Source: QHWK01 sp035315685
GTDB taxonomy: Bacteria > Acidobacteriota > Vicinamibacteria > Vicinamibacterales > CAVVIG01
Direction: 5' to 3'
NCBI GenBank assembly: GCA_035315685.1
Contig: DATFXR010000454.1
Span: forward strand, 1-13,385
Length of the DNA stretch: 13,385 nucleotides
How positions within the stretch are numbered: position 1 is the stretch's first letter; each line of letters opens with the position of its first letter. The position numbers and the translations under genes were made by a program. This document shows, piece by piece, positions 1 to 7,347 of this stretch. Below the pieces are notes generated by a model. It was not told the origin of the DNA. It made no database searches and saw nothing but the letters and a program-made list of their open reading frames with translations.

Positions 1-213
1 CTCCGCGAGTCCGGGGCCCTCGAGCAGGACGCAGACGTTGTCGTGTTCATCTACCGCGAAGACATGTACGGGGACAAGAACCAGCCGCCGACCGACGCGC
101 AAGGCGTCGCGGAGCTGATCGTCGCCAAACAGCGCAACGGCCCCACCGGGATCGTCAAGCTCGCGTTCATCCGCGAGTACACACGCTTCGAGAACCTCGC
201 CGTCGGCGCCTGA
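1..213 (+). CDS. dnaB: Replicative DNA helicase DnaB, C-terminal end (partial)
   Basis: This is the last 70 codons of the hexameric replicative helicase that unwinds DNA ahead of the fork by ATP hydrolysis; the rest lies upstream of the window. Frame 1 is open from base 1 to a TGA at 211-213. The peptide begins LRESGALEQDADVVVFIYR, the classic DnaB segment with the glutamate and acidic stretch of the RecA-like core, and continues with the near-invariant KQRNGPTG block and a closing TRFEN motif. The few residues after TRFEN (LAVGA) are a normal short tail, so the 3' end looks intact. About 98 non-coding bases separate it from the permease gene. I see no convincing terminator there; the best is a 4-bp stem near 219-228. 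Identification is firm; nothing can be said about the N-terminal domain or the gene's promoter. Confidence 0.95.
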   Translation, partial: LRESGALEQDADVVVFIYREDMYGDKNQPPTDAQGVAELIVAKQRNGPTGIVKLAFIREYTRFENLAVGA

Positions 214-283
214 CGCTCGGCTGAAGCCTTCGCGCGACGTCGACCTGGCTCGGCCTGCCAACCTTTTCGCGTCGAACTCCGTC

Positions 284-298
284 TTCTACAATGTAGAA
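284..298. promoter_or_regulatory. Perfect 7+1+7 palindrome (operator candidate) overlapping a -10 box of the permease gene
   Basis: TTCTACAATGTAGAA is a perfect inverted repeat with a one-base centre. It contains TACAAT at 287-292, a fair -10 hexamer placed 19 bases before the TTG start at 312; the matching -35 region (TTTTCG, 264-269, 17-base spacer) is poor. A dimeric repressor bound here would cover the -10. The CTACA-N-TGTAG core resembles operators of the BlaI/MecI family and is also compatible with a PadR-type winged-helix dimer. The only regulator in the window is the PadR downstream of the permease, so PadR control of this site is a reasonable but unproven inference. Confidence 0.55.
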
Positions 299-311
299 CC
301 GAGCATCTGGC

Positions 312-2927
312 TTGACGACGATCCTGATCGCGATCGTGCGGGCGCTCCTGCCGTATGCCGAGCGCGACGAGGTGCTCGACGACCTGCATGCGGAGCACCG
401 GCAGCGGATCGCGAGCGACGGACGGCGCGCCGCCAGGTGGTGGTTGTGGCGGCAGTTGCTCGGCTCGATGCCGGCGCTGGCCCGGCGCACGGCGTGGCGC
501 GGCTGGACCGGCTTCGAGCCGCGCGCCAGTCGCTTTCTAACAGGAGGCTTCGTCGTGGAGAGCTGGATCATGGACGTGCGGTACTCGGCGCGGCGCCTTG
601 CCAGCCGGCCCACCTATACACTGCTCGTCGCTCTCACGCTCGCGCTTGGTGCCGGCGGCACGGCGGCAATTTTCAGCATCGTCCGTGCGCTCCTCCTCGA
701 TCCACTGCCGGTTGCGCGTGAACAACAAATCGGCGTGCTGTGGTTCGGCGGTTCGTGGACCGAGCAGGAGTTCCTGCATTTCCGTCCGAACTTCCCCGGC
801 TTCCAGACGATGGCTGCCTACATGCCGGGCGATCAGACGCTCGAGACGCCAGGCGAGCCGTTGCGGCTGCTGCGCGGCATCAACACGTCGGCCGAACTGT
901 TCGACGTGCTCGGCGCCAGCCCATTGCTCGGACGGACTTTTCACGCCGGAGACGCCGTCGCCAACGCTGCGGCCGTCACGGTCATCAGCTACGGTCTGTG
1001 GCAGGAACTCGGCGGCGATTCGTCGATCATCGGCGCTCAACTCCGGCTCGGCGGCCAGGCGCGCACGGTTGTCGGTGTGATGCCACGCGGCTTCTGGTTT
1101 CCGAGTCCCCGGATTCGGCTGTGGACCGCCGTCGCGTTCGACCCGCAACGACAAGTCGGCAACTGGACTTTGATCGGGCGAGTCGCGGAGGGCGCGAGCG
1201 TCACGCACATGGAGGGGCCGCTCCGCGCGATCGCCGCCGAGCTCGGCCGGCAGTACCGGTATCCAGCCGGCTGGGACAAAACCAAGGCGCCGGCCGTGAC
1301 ACCGCTCCGCGAGTTCCTCGTCGGTGACGTACGCGCCGGTCTTCTCGCGACGTTCGCCGCGATGGGTCTGATCCTGCTCATCGCGTGTGTGAACGTCTCG
1401 GCGCTCATGCTCGGTCAGGTGAGCGGACGCACCACGGAGCTCGCCGTGCGCACGGCGCTCGGCGCCGGACGGCACCGCCTCGTCGCGCAGCTGGTCCTCG
1501 AATCGCTCCTCGTAGGAGTGCTGGCCGGTGTGGCCGGTGCGGCGGTCGCAGCTGCGGGCTTCGGAGTGCTGGTGCGTGCGCTGCCGCTTGGCGCGCTCGC
1601 CGAGAGCACGTCGCTCGATTGGACCGTGCTCGTCACCGCGCTCGTCGTGGCGATGCTCGCCGCATCCGCGATCGCGCTCATTCCAGCCGTCGCGCTCTGG
1701 CGCAGCGACCTCCAGGCGACCATCGCGACCGCACGGGCCGGCGGCATGTCCGGCCGCGGCGGACGGCTCGAAGGCGCGCTCGTCGTCGCACAGATTGCCG
1801 TCGCAGTCCTCCTGGCGGCCGGCGCGGGGCTGCTGCTGCGAAGCGTCACGAATCTGCGCGGCATCACTCCCGGCATTCGTGTCGACAACGTGGCCGTCGT
1901 CGACGTCACGATGCCTGCTCAGCTCACACAGGAACAGCGGCACCGCGCTGCTCTCGAGATGGTGCCGACGCTGCAGGCGCTGCCCGGCGTCCACGCTGCC
2001 GCTGCCGCCGAACGCATTCCACTTCGGGGCTCGAGTGACAACTGGGGCATGCAAGTCAGAGGCAGACCGGAGCTCGCCAACAGCGTCACGGCGTTCCGCA
2101 TTATCACCGATGATTACTTCGCGGCGATGGGCATCGCTGTCCTTCGAGGGCGAGGCTTCACACCGCCGGACCGGTTGTCGACGGAACGGCTCGTGGTGAT
2201 CAACGAAGCGCTGGCGGCCAAGTACTTCCCGGGCGAGGATCCGGTCGGACGCGTCCTCGAGACGTTCGACGATCGCGGCGAGCGCATCATCGGCATCGTG
2301 TCGAACGTGGCGGAGAACACGCTGATCGATCCGCCGATTCCGGCGCGCTACATGCTCTACGAGCACGTGCCGTACATGCAGCCGGGCACGACGTTCGTCG
2401 TCGCCGGCTCGAGCCGCGACGACGTGCCGGGGCTGCTGGCGCTGGCGCGCTCCGCCATCCGGCGCGACGGACAGCGGCTCGCGATCGAACGGACGCTCTC
2501 GATGGCGTCGGTGTTCGACGATGCCGTCGGCGCGCCGGGGCAGGTGGCGACTCTGGTGTCGCTGCTCGCCGGCCTCGCGCTGCTGCTCGGCGCCATCGGT
2601 GTCTACGGGATGATTTCGCATTTCGTGACGCGTCGCGTCCGCGAATACGGCATCCGTCTGGCACTCGGCCTGCCACCCGGCCGTGTCGTCTCGCTCGTGC
2701 TCGGTCGCGGTCTGCGGCTGGTCGGCCTCGGCAGCGCCCTCGGCATCGCCGCGGCGCTGGCGTTGACGCGGCTGCTCGCGTCGCTGCTCTACGGCGTTGG
2801 TGCGGCCGATCCGCAGGTGCTTGCCGGCGCCGTCGCACTGCTCCTCGTCGCCGGCGCGGTTGCAGCGCTGATCCCTGCGCGCCGCGCGAGCCGCACCGAT
2901 CCGGCGTTCGTGCTTCGGCAGCAGTGA
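312..2927 (+). CDS. ADOP-family (MacB/FtsX-like) ABC transporter permease
   Basis: An 871-residue membrane protein with the layout of the acidobacterial duplicated orphan permeases. Residues 1-80 form a soluble, arginine-rich prefix (LLPYAERDEVLDDLHAEH). A first transmembrane helix follows at about 101-124 (TYTLLVALTLALGAGGTAAI) and then a MacB-like periplasmic domain. The first FtsX core starts near 338 (LATFAAMGLILLIACVNVSALML) and includes a TELAVRTALGAGR coupling segment. A second MacB/FtsX unit runs from about 485 to the end, with helices near 745-767, 795-825 and 836-855, the matching REYGIRLALGLPPGR segment and a terminal PARRASRTDP motif. No ATP-binding subunit lies beside it, as expected for this class; such permeases are thought to work in export or envelope stress, and the substrate is unknown. 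The TTG start is chosen because it keeps the prefix domain; the ribosome site is weak (GAG at 301-303), and the next in-frame ATGs, at 468 and 564, would remove most or all of the prefix. Confidence 0.88.
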   Translation: MTTILIAIVRALLPYAERDEVLDDLHAEHRQRIASDGRRAARWWLWRQLLGSMPALARRTAWRGWTGFEPRASRFLTGGFVVESWIMDVRYSARRLASRPTYTLLVALTLALGAGGTAAIFSIVRALLLDPLPVAREQQIGVLWFGGSWTEQEFLHFRPNFPGFQTMAAYMPGDQTLETPGEPLRLLRGINTSAELFDVLGASPLLGRTFHAGDAVANAAAVTVISYGLWQELGGDSSIIGAQLRLGGQARTVVGVMPRGFWFPSPRIRLWTAVAFDPQRQVGNWTLIGRVAEGASVTHMEGPLRAIAAELGRQYRYPAGWDKTKAPAVTPLREFLVGDVRAGLLATFAAMGLILLIACVNVSALMLGQVSGRTTELAVRTALGAGRHRLVAQLVLESLLVGVLAGVAGAAVAAAGFGVLVRALPLGALAESTSLDWTVLVTALVVAMLAASAIALIPAVALWRSDLQATIATARAGGMSGRGGRLEGALVVAQIAVAVLLAAGAGLLLRSVTNLRGITPGIRVDNVAVVDVTMPAQLTQEQRHRAALEMVPTLQALPGVHAAAAAERIPLRGSSDNWGMQVRGRPELANSVTAFRIITDDYFAAMGIAVLRGRGFTPPDRLSTERLVVINEALAAKYFPGEDPVGRVLETFDDRGERIIGIVSNVAENTLIDPPIPARYMLYEHVPYMQPGTTFVVAGSSRDDVPGLLALARSAIRRDGQRLAIERTLSMASVFDDAVGAPGQVATLVSLLAGLALLLGAIGVYGMISHFVTRRVREYGIRLALGLPPGRVVSLVLGRGLRLVGLGSALGIAAALALTRLLASLLYGVGAADPQVLAGAVALLLVAGAVAALIPARRASRTDPAFVLRQQ

Positions 2928-2928
2928 G

Positions 2929-2979
2929 GGAAGGCCGGGTAGGTCAGGGTCGGATGGGTCAGGTAGCTCGAACATGACC
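2929..2979. repeat. Degenerate reiterated GGGTCAGG-like run just after the permease stop
   Basis: Directly after the TGA at 2925-2927 the sequence is a degenerate repetition of G(G)GT-(C)AGG units: GTAGGTCAGG, GTCGGATGG and GTCAGGTAG. It ends with a short opposite-strand match, TGACC at 2975-2979, that could pair with GGTCA at 2957-2961. The placement right at a stop codon and the reiterated short unit resemble the larger cassettes later in the window, but the inverted arm is only a few bases here. It may be a decayed or minimal member, or chance in G-rich DNA. Confidence 0.4.
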
Positions 2980-2990
2980 AAGCCGGTAGT

Positions 2991-3008
2991 GTCCGGCTTC
3001 CGCCGGAC
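2991..3008. repeat. REP-like hairpin GTCCGGC-TTCC-GCCGGAC upstream of padR
   Basis: A perfect 7-bp stem with a TTCC loop lies 37 bases before the padR start codon and 64 bases after the permease stop. No T-run follows, so it is not a classical intrinsic terminator. Its sequence (TGTCCGGCT...GCCGGAC) is nearly the same as the palindrome at 9861-9878 inside ispD. That suggests a dispersed palindromic repeat family rather than a site specific to padR, although an operator or a transcript-stabilising role is possible. Confidence 0.6.
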
Positions 3009-3044
3009 GATCGCCGACGGATTGCGTCAGACGAGCGGCGAATC

Positions 3045-3398
3045 ATGAAGTCACCCAACGTGTCGGAGCTCGCGCCGGTCGGGATTCTCGAGGAGCAGGT
3101 GATGCTCGCCGTGCTGCGCACCGGAGGTGACGCCTACGGCATGAACGTGCGGCGCGAGCTCGAAGCGGTCACCGGGCGCGATGTGACGATCGGATCGGTC
3201 TACATCACCCTCGACCGGCTCGAAGCGAAGGGGCTGGTGACGTCGGCGCGCGCGATGGCAACCCGCGCGGCGGCACCCGGATCTCGACGCGTATTCGAGG
3301 TCACCGCGCTGGGTCTCCGCGTGCTGGCCGAGACGCGCGCCATGCGGGAGCGCCTGTGGGCCGGCATCGAGCTGCCGGCGCGGCTGCGCAGCATATGA
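3045..3398 (+). CDS. PadR-family winged-helix transcriptional regulator
   Basis: A 117-residue regulator made almost wholly of a PadR winged helix. Residues 14-90 carry the family signature: EEQVMLAVLRTGGDAYGMNVRREL for helices 1-2, then GSVYITLDRLEAKGLVTS for the recognition helix and its link to the wing. A basic wing (ARAMATRAAAPGSRRVFEVT) and a C-terminal dimerisation helix follow. It lacks the longer C-terminal domain of PadR subfamily 2, so it fits the short subfamily. PadR genes commonly accompany ADOP-type permeases, which makes the preceding permease the likely target, possibly through the palindrome at 284-298. Here the regulator follows the permease, 117 bases downstream, while it often precedes it. 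The ATG at 3045 is the first good start; its ribosome site is weak. The stop lies 7 bases before the alr start, so the two are probably cotranscribed. The ligand is unknown. Confidence 0.88.
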   Translation: MKSPNVSELAPVGILEEQVMLAVLRTGGDAYGMNVRRELEAVTGRDVTIGSVYITLDRLEAKGLVTSARAMATRAAAPGSRRVFEVTALGLRVLAETRAMRERLWAGIELPARLRSI

Positions 3399-3405
3399 TG
3401 CGCGT

Positions 3406-4572
3406 GTGATCCGGCCAACTGTCGCCCGCGTCAATCTGGACGCCCTCAACGCGAATTACCGCCGCATCGTCGCGCACATCGAGCGCGAGCGGCCGGATCG
3501 AGTCCCGCGAACGATTGCCGTCGTCAAGGCAAACGCCTATGGGCACGGCGCACCGCAGGTGGCGCGCGCGCTCGAACACGCCGGTGCCGACCTGCTGGCG
3601 TGCGCGGACATCGAGGAAGGTCATGCGCTGCGTGCGGCGGGCGTTCGCGCTGAGATTCTGGTGTTCGGCGCGCTCAGCGTCAGCAATCTCGACGGCTTGT
3701 TCGACTGCCGCCTGACGCCGACGATCTCCACACCCGGCGCGGCACGCGCGGTGCAGGCGGCGGCCGCGCGCTACCAGCAGACGCTGCGCTATCACTTGAA
3801 GCTCGACACCGGCATGAACCGGCTCGGGTTCCGGTCCGACAATCTCCGTCGGACGCTGCCAGAGCTGCTCGCGAGCCCGAACCTCGCGCTGGCAGCCGTG
3901 TATACGCACTTCGCGACCGCAGACGATCCGGAGTCGCCGCTGTTTGCCGATCAGCGTGCACGGTTCGAGCATGCGCTCACGATCATCAGCGAGCTGAATC
4001 CCGCAGCGATGATGCGTGCGAATCCTGGCGGATCCGCGCAGCCGGACCGGGCGCCGTACATCCACGCCGCCAACAGTGCGGCGCTGCTGCGCGACTCACG
4101 CGTCTGGTACGATCGCGTGCGTCCCGGCCTGCTGCTGTACGGCATCGTGCCGCCGCCGCTCGCTTCGACGATTGCGCTGACGCCGATCATGACGCTCACC
4201 AGCCGCATCGTCGCGGTGAAGGGTGTTCGTGTCGGAGAAGGCGTCGGCTACGGCGTGAAATTTCACGCGGAGCGACCGACGACGATTGCCATCGTGCCCG
4301 CTGGGTACGCAGACGGGCTCGACCTGCGGCTCGCGGGCCGCGGCGCCGTGCTGATCCGCGGGCGCCGTGCGCCGATCGTCGGATCGGTGTGCATGGACAT
4401 GCTCATGGCCGACGTGAGTGGCCTCGACGTGTCGCCGGGCGACGAGGTGGTGATCATCGGATCGCAGGACGGCGATCGCATCGACGTGCGCGAGATGGCT
4501 GCACGAATCGGTACGATCCCGTACGAGATCCTGTGCAGGATCGGATCCCGCATCGAACGGGTGTACGGTTAA
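3406..4572 (+). CDS. alr: Alanine racemase
   Basis: A PLP-dependent enzyme that interconverts L- and D-alanine in the cytoplasm and so supplies D-alanine for peptidoglycan. Its 388 residues match the family length. Lys41 in VVKANAYGHG is the Schiff-base lysine. The TIM-barrel domain follows with LKLDTGMNRLGF and the barrel motif YTHFATAD. The C-terminal beta domain carries GYGVKF with Tyr282, the second catalytic base, then PAGYADG and VCMDMLMADV. All expected active-site elements are present. The start is a GTG, chosen because it opens directly into the typical RPTVARVNLDAL beginning and lies 7 bases after the padR stop; an ATGATG at 3395-3400 just before it is out of frame and soon stops. 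The spacing suggests the transcript comes through padR. The gene is followed by radA after 60 bases. Confidence 0.96.
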   Translation: MIRPTVARVNLDALNANYRRIVAHIERERPDRVPRTIAVVKANAYGHGAPQVARALEHAGADLLACADIEEGHALRAAGVRAEILVFGALSVSNLDGLFDCRLTPTISTPGAARAVQAAAARYQQTLRYHLKLDTGMNRLGFRSDNLRRTLPELLASPNLALAAVYTHFATADDPESPLFADQRARFEHALTIISELNPAAMMRANPGGSAQPDRAPYIHAANSAALLRDSRVWYDRVRPGLLLYGIVPPPLASTIALTPIMTLTSRIVAVKGVRVGEGVGYGVKFHAERPTTIAIVPAGYADGLDLRLAGRGAVLIRGRRAPIVGSVCMDMLMADVSGLDVSPGDEVVIIGSQDGDRIDVREMAARIGTIPYEILCRIGSRIERVYG

Positions 4573-4632
4573 CTGAATTGGCGCGTTCGCCAGCTGGATG
4601 CGCTACGTCTTGATCACAATCGCGAGTAGTCG

Positions 4633-6024
4633 ATGGCCAAGCCTTCGAAGCCGGTGTTCGTCTGCCAGGAATGCGGATCGCAGTCGCCGAAGTGGCTCGG
4701 CCGGTGCGACGATTGCGGCGCGTGGAACTCCTATGTCGAGGAGCGGCCGCAGCCCGCGGATGGCGGCGTTGACGCAGCCGCTGCCGCCGGTCATCGCTAC
4801 GCGCTGACGGGCGCGACCGGCGCGGCGCGGTTGTACGCGGAGATCGAAATCGAGCAGCACGCGCGGCTCACGACCGGGATCGACGAGTTCGATCGAGTCC
4901 TTGGCGGCGGCGTGGTCCCGGGATCGCTCGTGCTGCTGGGCGGCGAGCCAGGCATCGGCAAGTCGACGCTGCTGCTCCAGGCGGCCGCGAACATGGCCCG
5001 TGGTGGTCCGGTTCTCTACGCCTCCGGCGAAGAATCGGAGCACCAGATCAAGGCGCGCGGCGAGAGGCTCCGCGTCGGCAGCGCGCCGCTGTACCTGCTC
5101 GCGGAAACGTGCCTCGAGCGGATTCTCGAGGAGATCGCGCGCATCCGGCCCGCGCTGGTCGTCGTCGACTCCGTGCAGACGATCTTCTCGCTGAAGTTTC
5201 AATCCGCGCCCGGCAGCATCGGGCAGGTGCGCGAAGCCGCGACCCAGCTGCTCTTCACCGCGAAGGGGCAGAACATCCCGACGTTTCTCGTAGGACACGT
5301 GACGAAGGACGGCAGTCTGGCCGGACCGAAAGCGCTCGAGCACGTCGTCGACACGGTCCTGTACTTCGAAGGCGAACGGCATCATTCGCATCGCGTCGTC
5401 CGCGCCGTCAAGAACCGGTTCGGCGCGGTCAGCGAGCTCGGCGTGTTCGAGATGACGTCCGCGGGTCTCCGGCCGGTGCCGAATCCGTCGAAGATGTTCC
5501 TCGCCGAGCGGCCGATCAATGCGCCGGGATCGGCAGTGTTGTGCTCAGTGGAAGGGTCGCGTCCGATCCTCGTCGAAGTGCAGGCACTCGTCAGCTCGAG
5601 CACCTACGGCACGGCGCGCCGGATGACGAGCGGAATCGATTCGCAGCGGCTCTCGCTGTTGCTCGCCGTCCTCGAAAAGCGCGCCGGTCTCAACCTGATT
5701 GGCGACGACGTGTTCGTGAACGTCGCCGGGGGCATGACGGTGGACGAGCCGGCGTCGGACCTGGGTGTCGTTGCCGCGATTTCGTCCAGCGTTCGCAATC
5801 GCGTCATTCCGGCGACCACGGCGATGTTCGGGGAGGTGGGTCTGGCCGGCGAAGTACGAGGGATTTCACAGGCAAACCTGCGCGTCCGCGAGGCCGCGCA
5901 GATGGGCTTCAGCCACTGCATCATGCCGGAGGCGAACATCGAGCCGAACGTGCGTGCCGAGGGGGAGTGCCAGCTGATTGGCGTCCGCAGCGTCGGCGAG
6001 GCTCTCGACGCCATCCTTTCGTAA
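4633..6024 (+). CDS. radA: DNA repair protein RadA (Sms)
   Basis: A RecA-like ATPase that helps process recombination intermediates, driving branch migration and D-loop extension at breaks and stalled forks. The 463 residues show all three parts of the family. An N-terminal C4 zinc finger uses Cys11, Cys14, Cys25 and Cys28 (CQECG...CDDCG). The RecA-type core carries Walker A GGEPGIGKST at 103-112, Walker B LVVVDS ending at Asp179/Ser180, and the RadA signature KNRFG at 260-264. A C-terminal Lon-protease-like domain has GGMTVDEPASDLGVV and GEVGLAGEVRGI; as usual in RadA it appears to be structural rather than a protease. The ATG has GAG six bases upstream as a modest ribosome site. Nothing looks truncated. 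It is the first gene of the conserved block that continues with the PIN/TRAM gene, ispDF and gltX. Confidence 0.97.
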   Translation: MAKPSKPVFVCQECGSQSPKWLGRCDDCGAWNSYVEERPQPADGGVDAAAAAGHRYALTGATGAARLYAEIEIEQHARLTTGIDEFDRVLGGGVVPGSLVLLGGEPGIGKSTLLLQAAANMARGGPVLYASGEESEHQIKARGERLRVGSAPLYLLAETCLERILEEIARIRPALVVVDSVQTIFSLKFQSAPGSIGQVREAATQLLFTAKGQNIPTFLVGHVTKDGSLAGPKALEHVVDTVLYFEGERHHSHRVVRAVKNRFGAVSELGVFEMTSAGLRPVPNPSKMFLAERPINAPGSAVLCSVEGSRPILVEVQALVSSSTYGTARRMTSGIDSQRLSLLLAVLEKRAGLNLIGDDVFVNVAGGMTVDEPASDLGVVAAISSSVRNRVIPATTAMFGEVGLAGEVRGISQANLRVREAAQMGFSHCIMPEANIEPNVRAEGECQLIGVRSVGEALDAILS

Positions 6025-6050
6025 CGGCGGTTGCCGCGCCGGATCTGTCA

Positions 6051-6102
6051 AATGCCCGGCGCCGGCACGGCATGTGTCGGGCGCCGGGCGCCCTCGGGCA
6101 TT
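6051..6102 (+). terminator. Large GC-rich hairpin after radA (terminator-like, no U-tract)
   Basis: Starting 27 bases after the radA stop, AATGCCC (6051-6057) pairs with GGGCATT (6096-6102). The adjacent GGCGCC (6058-6063) can pair with GGCGCC at 6087-6092, with a small asymmetric internal loop. The whole would be a stable structure at the 3' end of the radA transcript. The following bases (CAGTCTCGTC) are not T-rich, so termination would need Rho, or the hairpin may only protect the 3' end. A second small stem, GCTGCC-CAC-GGCAGC, sits at 6126-6140. Confidence 0.5.
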
Positions 6103-6161
6103 CAGTCTCGTCTCGAGTCCGTAAAGCTGCCCACGGCAGCGGGTTCTCCTGTTGTATGCGA

Positions 6162-6190
6162 TTGTCTTCGCGTCGGCCCGGTGATATGGT
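6162..6190 (+). promoter_or_regulatory. Sigma70-type promoter candidate for the PIN/TRAM gene
   Basis: TTGTCT (6162-6167) and TATGGT (6185-6190) are separated by 17 bases, each with a good partial match to the -35 and -10 consensus. Transcription would begin near 6197 and give a leader of about 74 bases before the ATG at 6271. The position, after the radA hairpin and before the next gene, supports it. No other sequence in this gap matches as well. Confidence 0.5.
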
Positions 6191-6198
6191 TGGCCTTC

Positions 6199-6228
6199 GA
6201 ACGCTGAACCGCCTGGCGTTCTCTTTTT
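6199..6228 (+). promoter_or_regulatory. Leader hairpin followed by T5: attenuator or terminator candidate
   Basis: GAACGC (6199-6204) pairs with GCGTTC (6216-6221), and CTTTTTGCTTTCTT follows, with five consecutive T at 6224-6228. This has the form of a short intrinsic terminator. If the promoter at 6162-6190 is right, the hairpin forms at the very 5' end of the transcript, where it could attenuate or protect the mRNA. If that promoter is wrong, it is simply the terminator of the radA transcript. Confidence 0.42.
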
Positions 6229-6270
6229 GCTTTCTTAGCGAGGCGGGCGTTCATCTCGGGGGTTTCCCCA

Positions 6271-7347
6271 ATGGCTTGGTTTACGCTCGCGCGAGTGTTG
6301 TTCGTTGTCGCGGTCGCCTACGCCGCGGCGATTCTCGAGCCTTTTACCGTCGGACTCTCCGCCAACGTCCTCCTGGCCCTTTCGCTGGCGGGGCTGGTGG
6401 TCTTCTTCGAAAGCCGGCTTCGCGACATCCCGATTACGCGCGTCCTCGGCGCGTTGATCGGTTGCGCCATCGGCCTCGCGATCGCTCACGCGATCGTCAC
6501 CGGTCTGTTCTGGGCCGACAACGGCAACCGGCGGGTGGAGTTTCTCCATAGCTTCACCCTGATCGTGCTTCCGTATCTCGGCCTGGTCCTGGGAGGCAAG
6601 CACGGCGAGTGGCTCGAGCCGGCGCGGCTCGCGAGCCTGTTCCGAGCCGCCGGACCGCAGCGGCGCTACAAGATCCTCGACACCAGCGTGATCATCGACG
6701 GCCGCATCGCCGACGTCTGCGAGACGGGGTTCATCGACGGCACGCTGGTCATCCCGCAGTTCGTCCTGAAGGAGCTGCAGCTGGTCGCCGATTCGGCTGA
6801 CTCGATGAAACGCAACCGCGGCCGCCGCGGTCTCGACATCCTGCAGAAGATTCAGAAGATGGCCGGCGTCGAGGTCTCAATCTCCGATCTCGATTTTCCC
6901 GACGTGCGTGAAGTCGATCTGAAGCTGATTGAGCTGGCGCGCGCGCTCCAGGGAAAGATCGTCACCAATGATTTCAATCTGAACAAGGTGGCGCAGTTGC
7001 GCGGCGTCGACGTGCTGAACGTCAACGAGCTGGCCAACTCGCTGAAACCGGTGGTGCTGCCCGGCGAGTTGATGAAGGTGTTCATCCTCAAGGAAGGCAA
7101 GGAATACAACCAGGGCGTCGCCTACCTTGACGATGGAACGATGGTCGTCGTCGACAACGCGCGCAAGATGATCAGCAAGACGATCGACATCGTCGTCACG
7201 AGCGTCCTGCAAACGACCGCGGGCAAGATGATTTTCGGCCGCTACATCGAAGCCGGCGCCGCGGCGGCTGCGAGCGCACCGGTTGCGGACCGCCCGCCGC
7301 GGCCGACGCCGGTTGCTGCGGCACCTGCGGCGCCGCAGCAAACGTAA
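6271..7347 (+). CDS. Membrane-anchored PIN/TRAM domain protein (YacL type)
   Basis: A 358-residue protein with the architecture of Bacillus YacL. Four hydrophobic segments at about 4-25, 28-46, 55-80 and 92-110 anchor it in the membrane. A PIN nuclease-like domain at about 134-250 follows (KILDTSVIIDGRI, FVLKELQLVAD, VTNDFNLNK) and then a TRAM RNA-binding domain at about 285-338 (KEGKEYNQGVAYLDDGTMVVV). The PIN acidic residues are present: Asp137, Asp143, Glu168 and Asp234. That predicts a metal-dependent ribonuclease, but the family's substrate is not established. A low-complexity Ala/Pro tail, residues 329-358, is specific to this protein. The ATG at 6271 opens directly into the first membrane helix and is preceded by a G-rich stretch near 6258-6262. 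It sits between radA and ispDF as yacL does in Firmicutes, though disA is absent. The family calls are firm, the cellular role is open. Confidence 0.9.
   Translation: MAWFTLARVLFVVAVAYAAAILEPFTVGLSANVLLALSLAGLVVFFESRLRDIPITRVLGALIGCAIGLAIAHAIVTGLFWADNGNRRVEFLHSFTLIVLPYLGLVLGGKHGEWLEPARLASLFRAAGPQRRYKILDTSVIIDGRIADVCETGFIDGTLVIPQFVLKELQLVADSADSMKRNRGRRGLDILQKIQKMAGVEVSISDLDFPDVREVDLKLIELARALQGKIVTNDFNLNKVAQLRGVDVLNVNELANSLKPVVLPGELMKVFILKEGKEYNQGVAYLDDGTMVVVDNARKMISKTIDIVVTSVLQTTAGKMIFGRYIEAGAAAAASAPVADRPPRPTPVAAAPAAPQQT

Noticed and set aside
537..2981. An 814-codon open frame on the minus strand opposite the permease
   Set aside because: It mirrors the permease codons in a GC-rich region, its translation is a low-complexity Arg/Asp/Glu/Ala-rich sequence with no recognisable domain, and the plus-strand product is a clear permease.
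4573..4632. Promoter for radA in the alr-radA gap
   Set aside because: TTGGCG at 4578 and CACAAT at 4615 are too far apart, and no hexamer pair has acceptable spacing, so read-through from alr is as likely.
5109..6551. A 480-codon plus-strand open frame overlapping radA and the PIN/TRAM gene
   Set aside because: It is the shifted frame of radA followed by a structured non-coding gap; the translation is Arg-rich and matches nothing, while both overlapped genes are certain.
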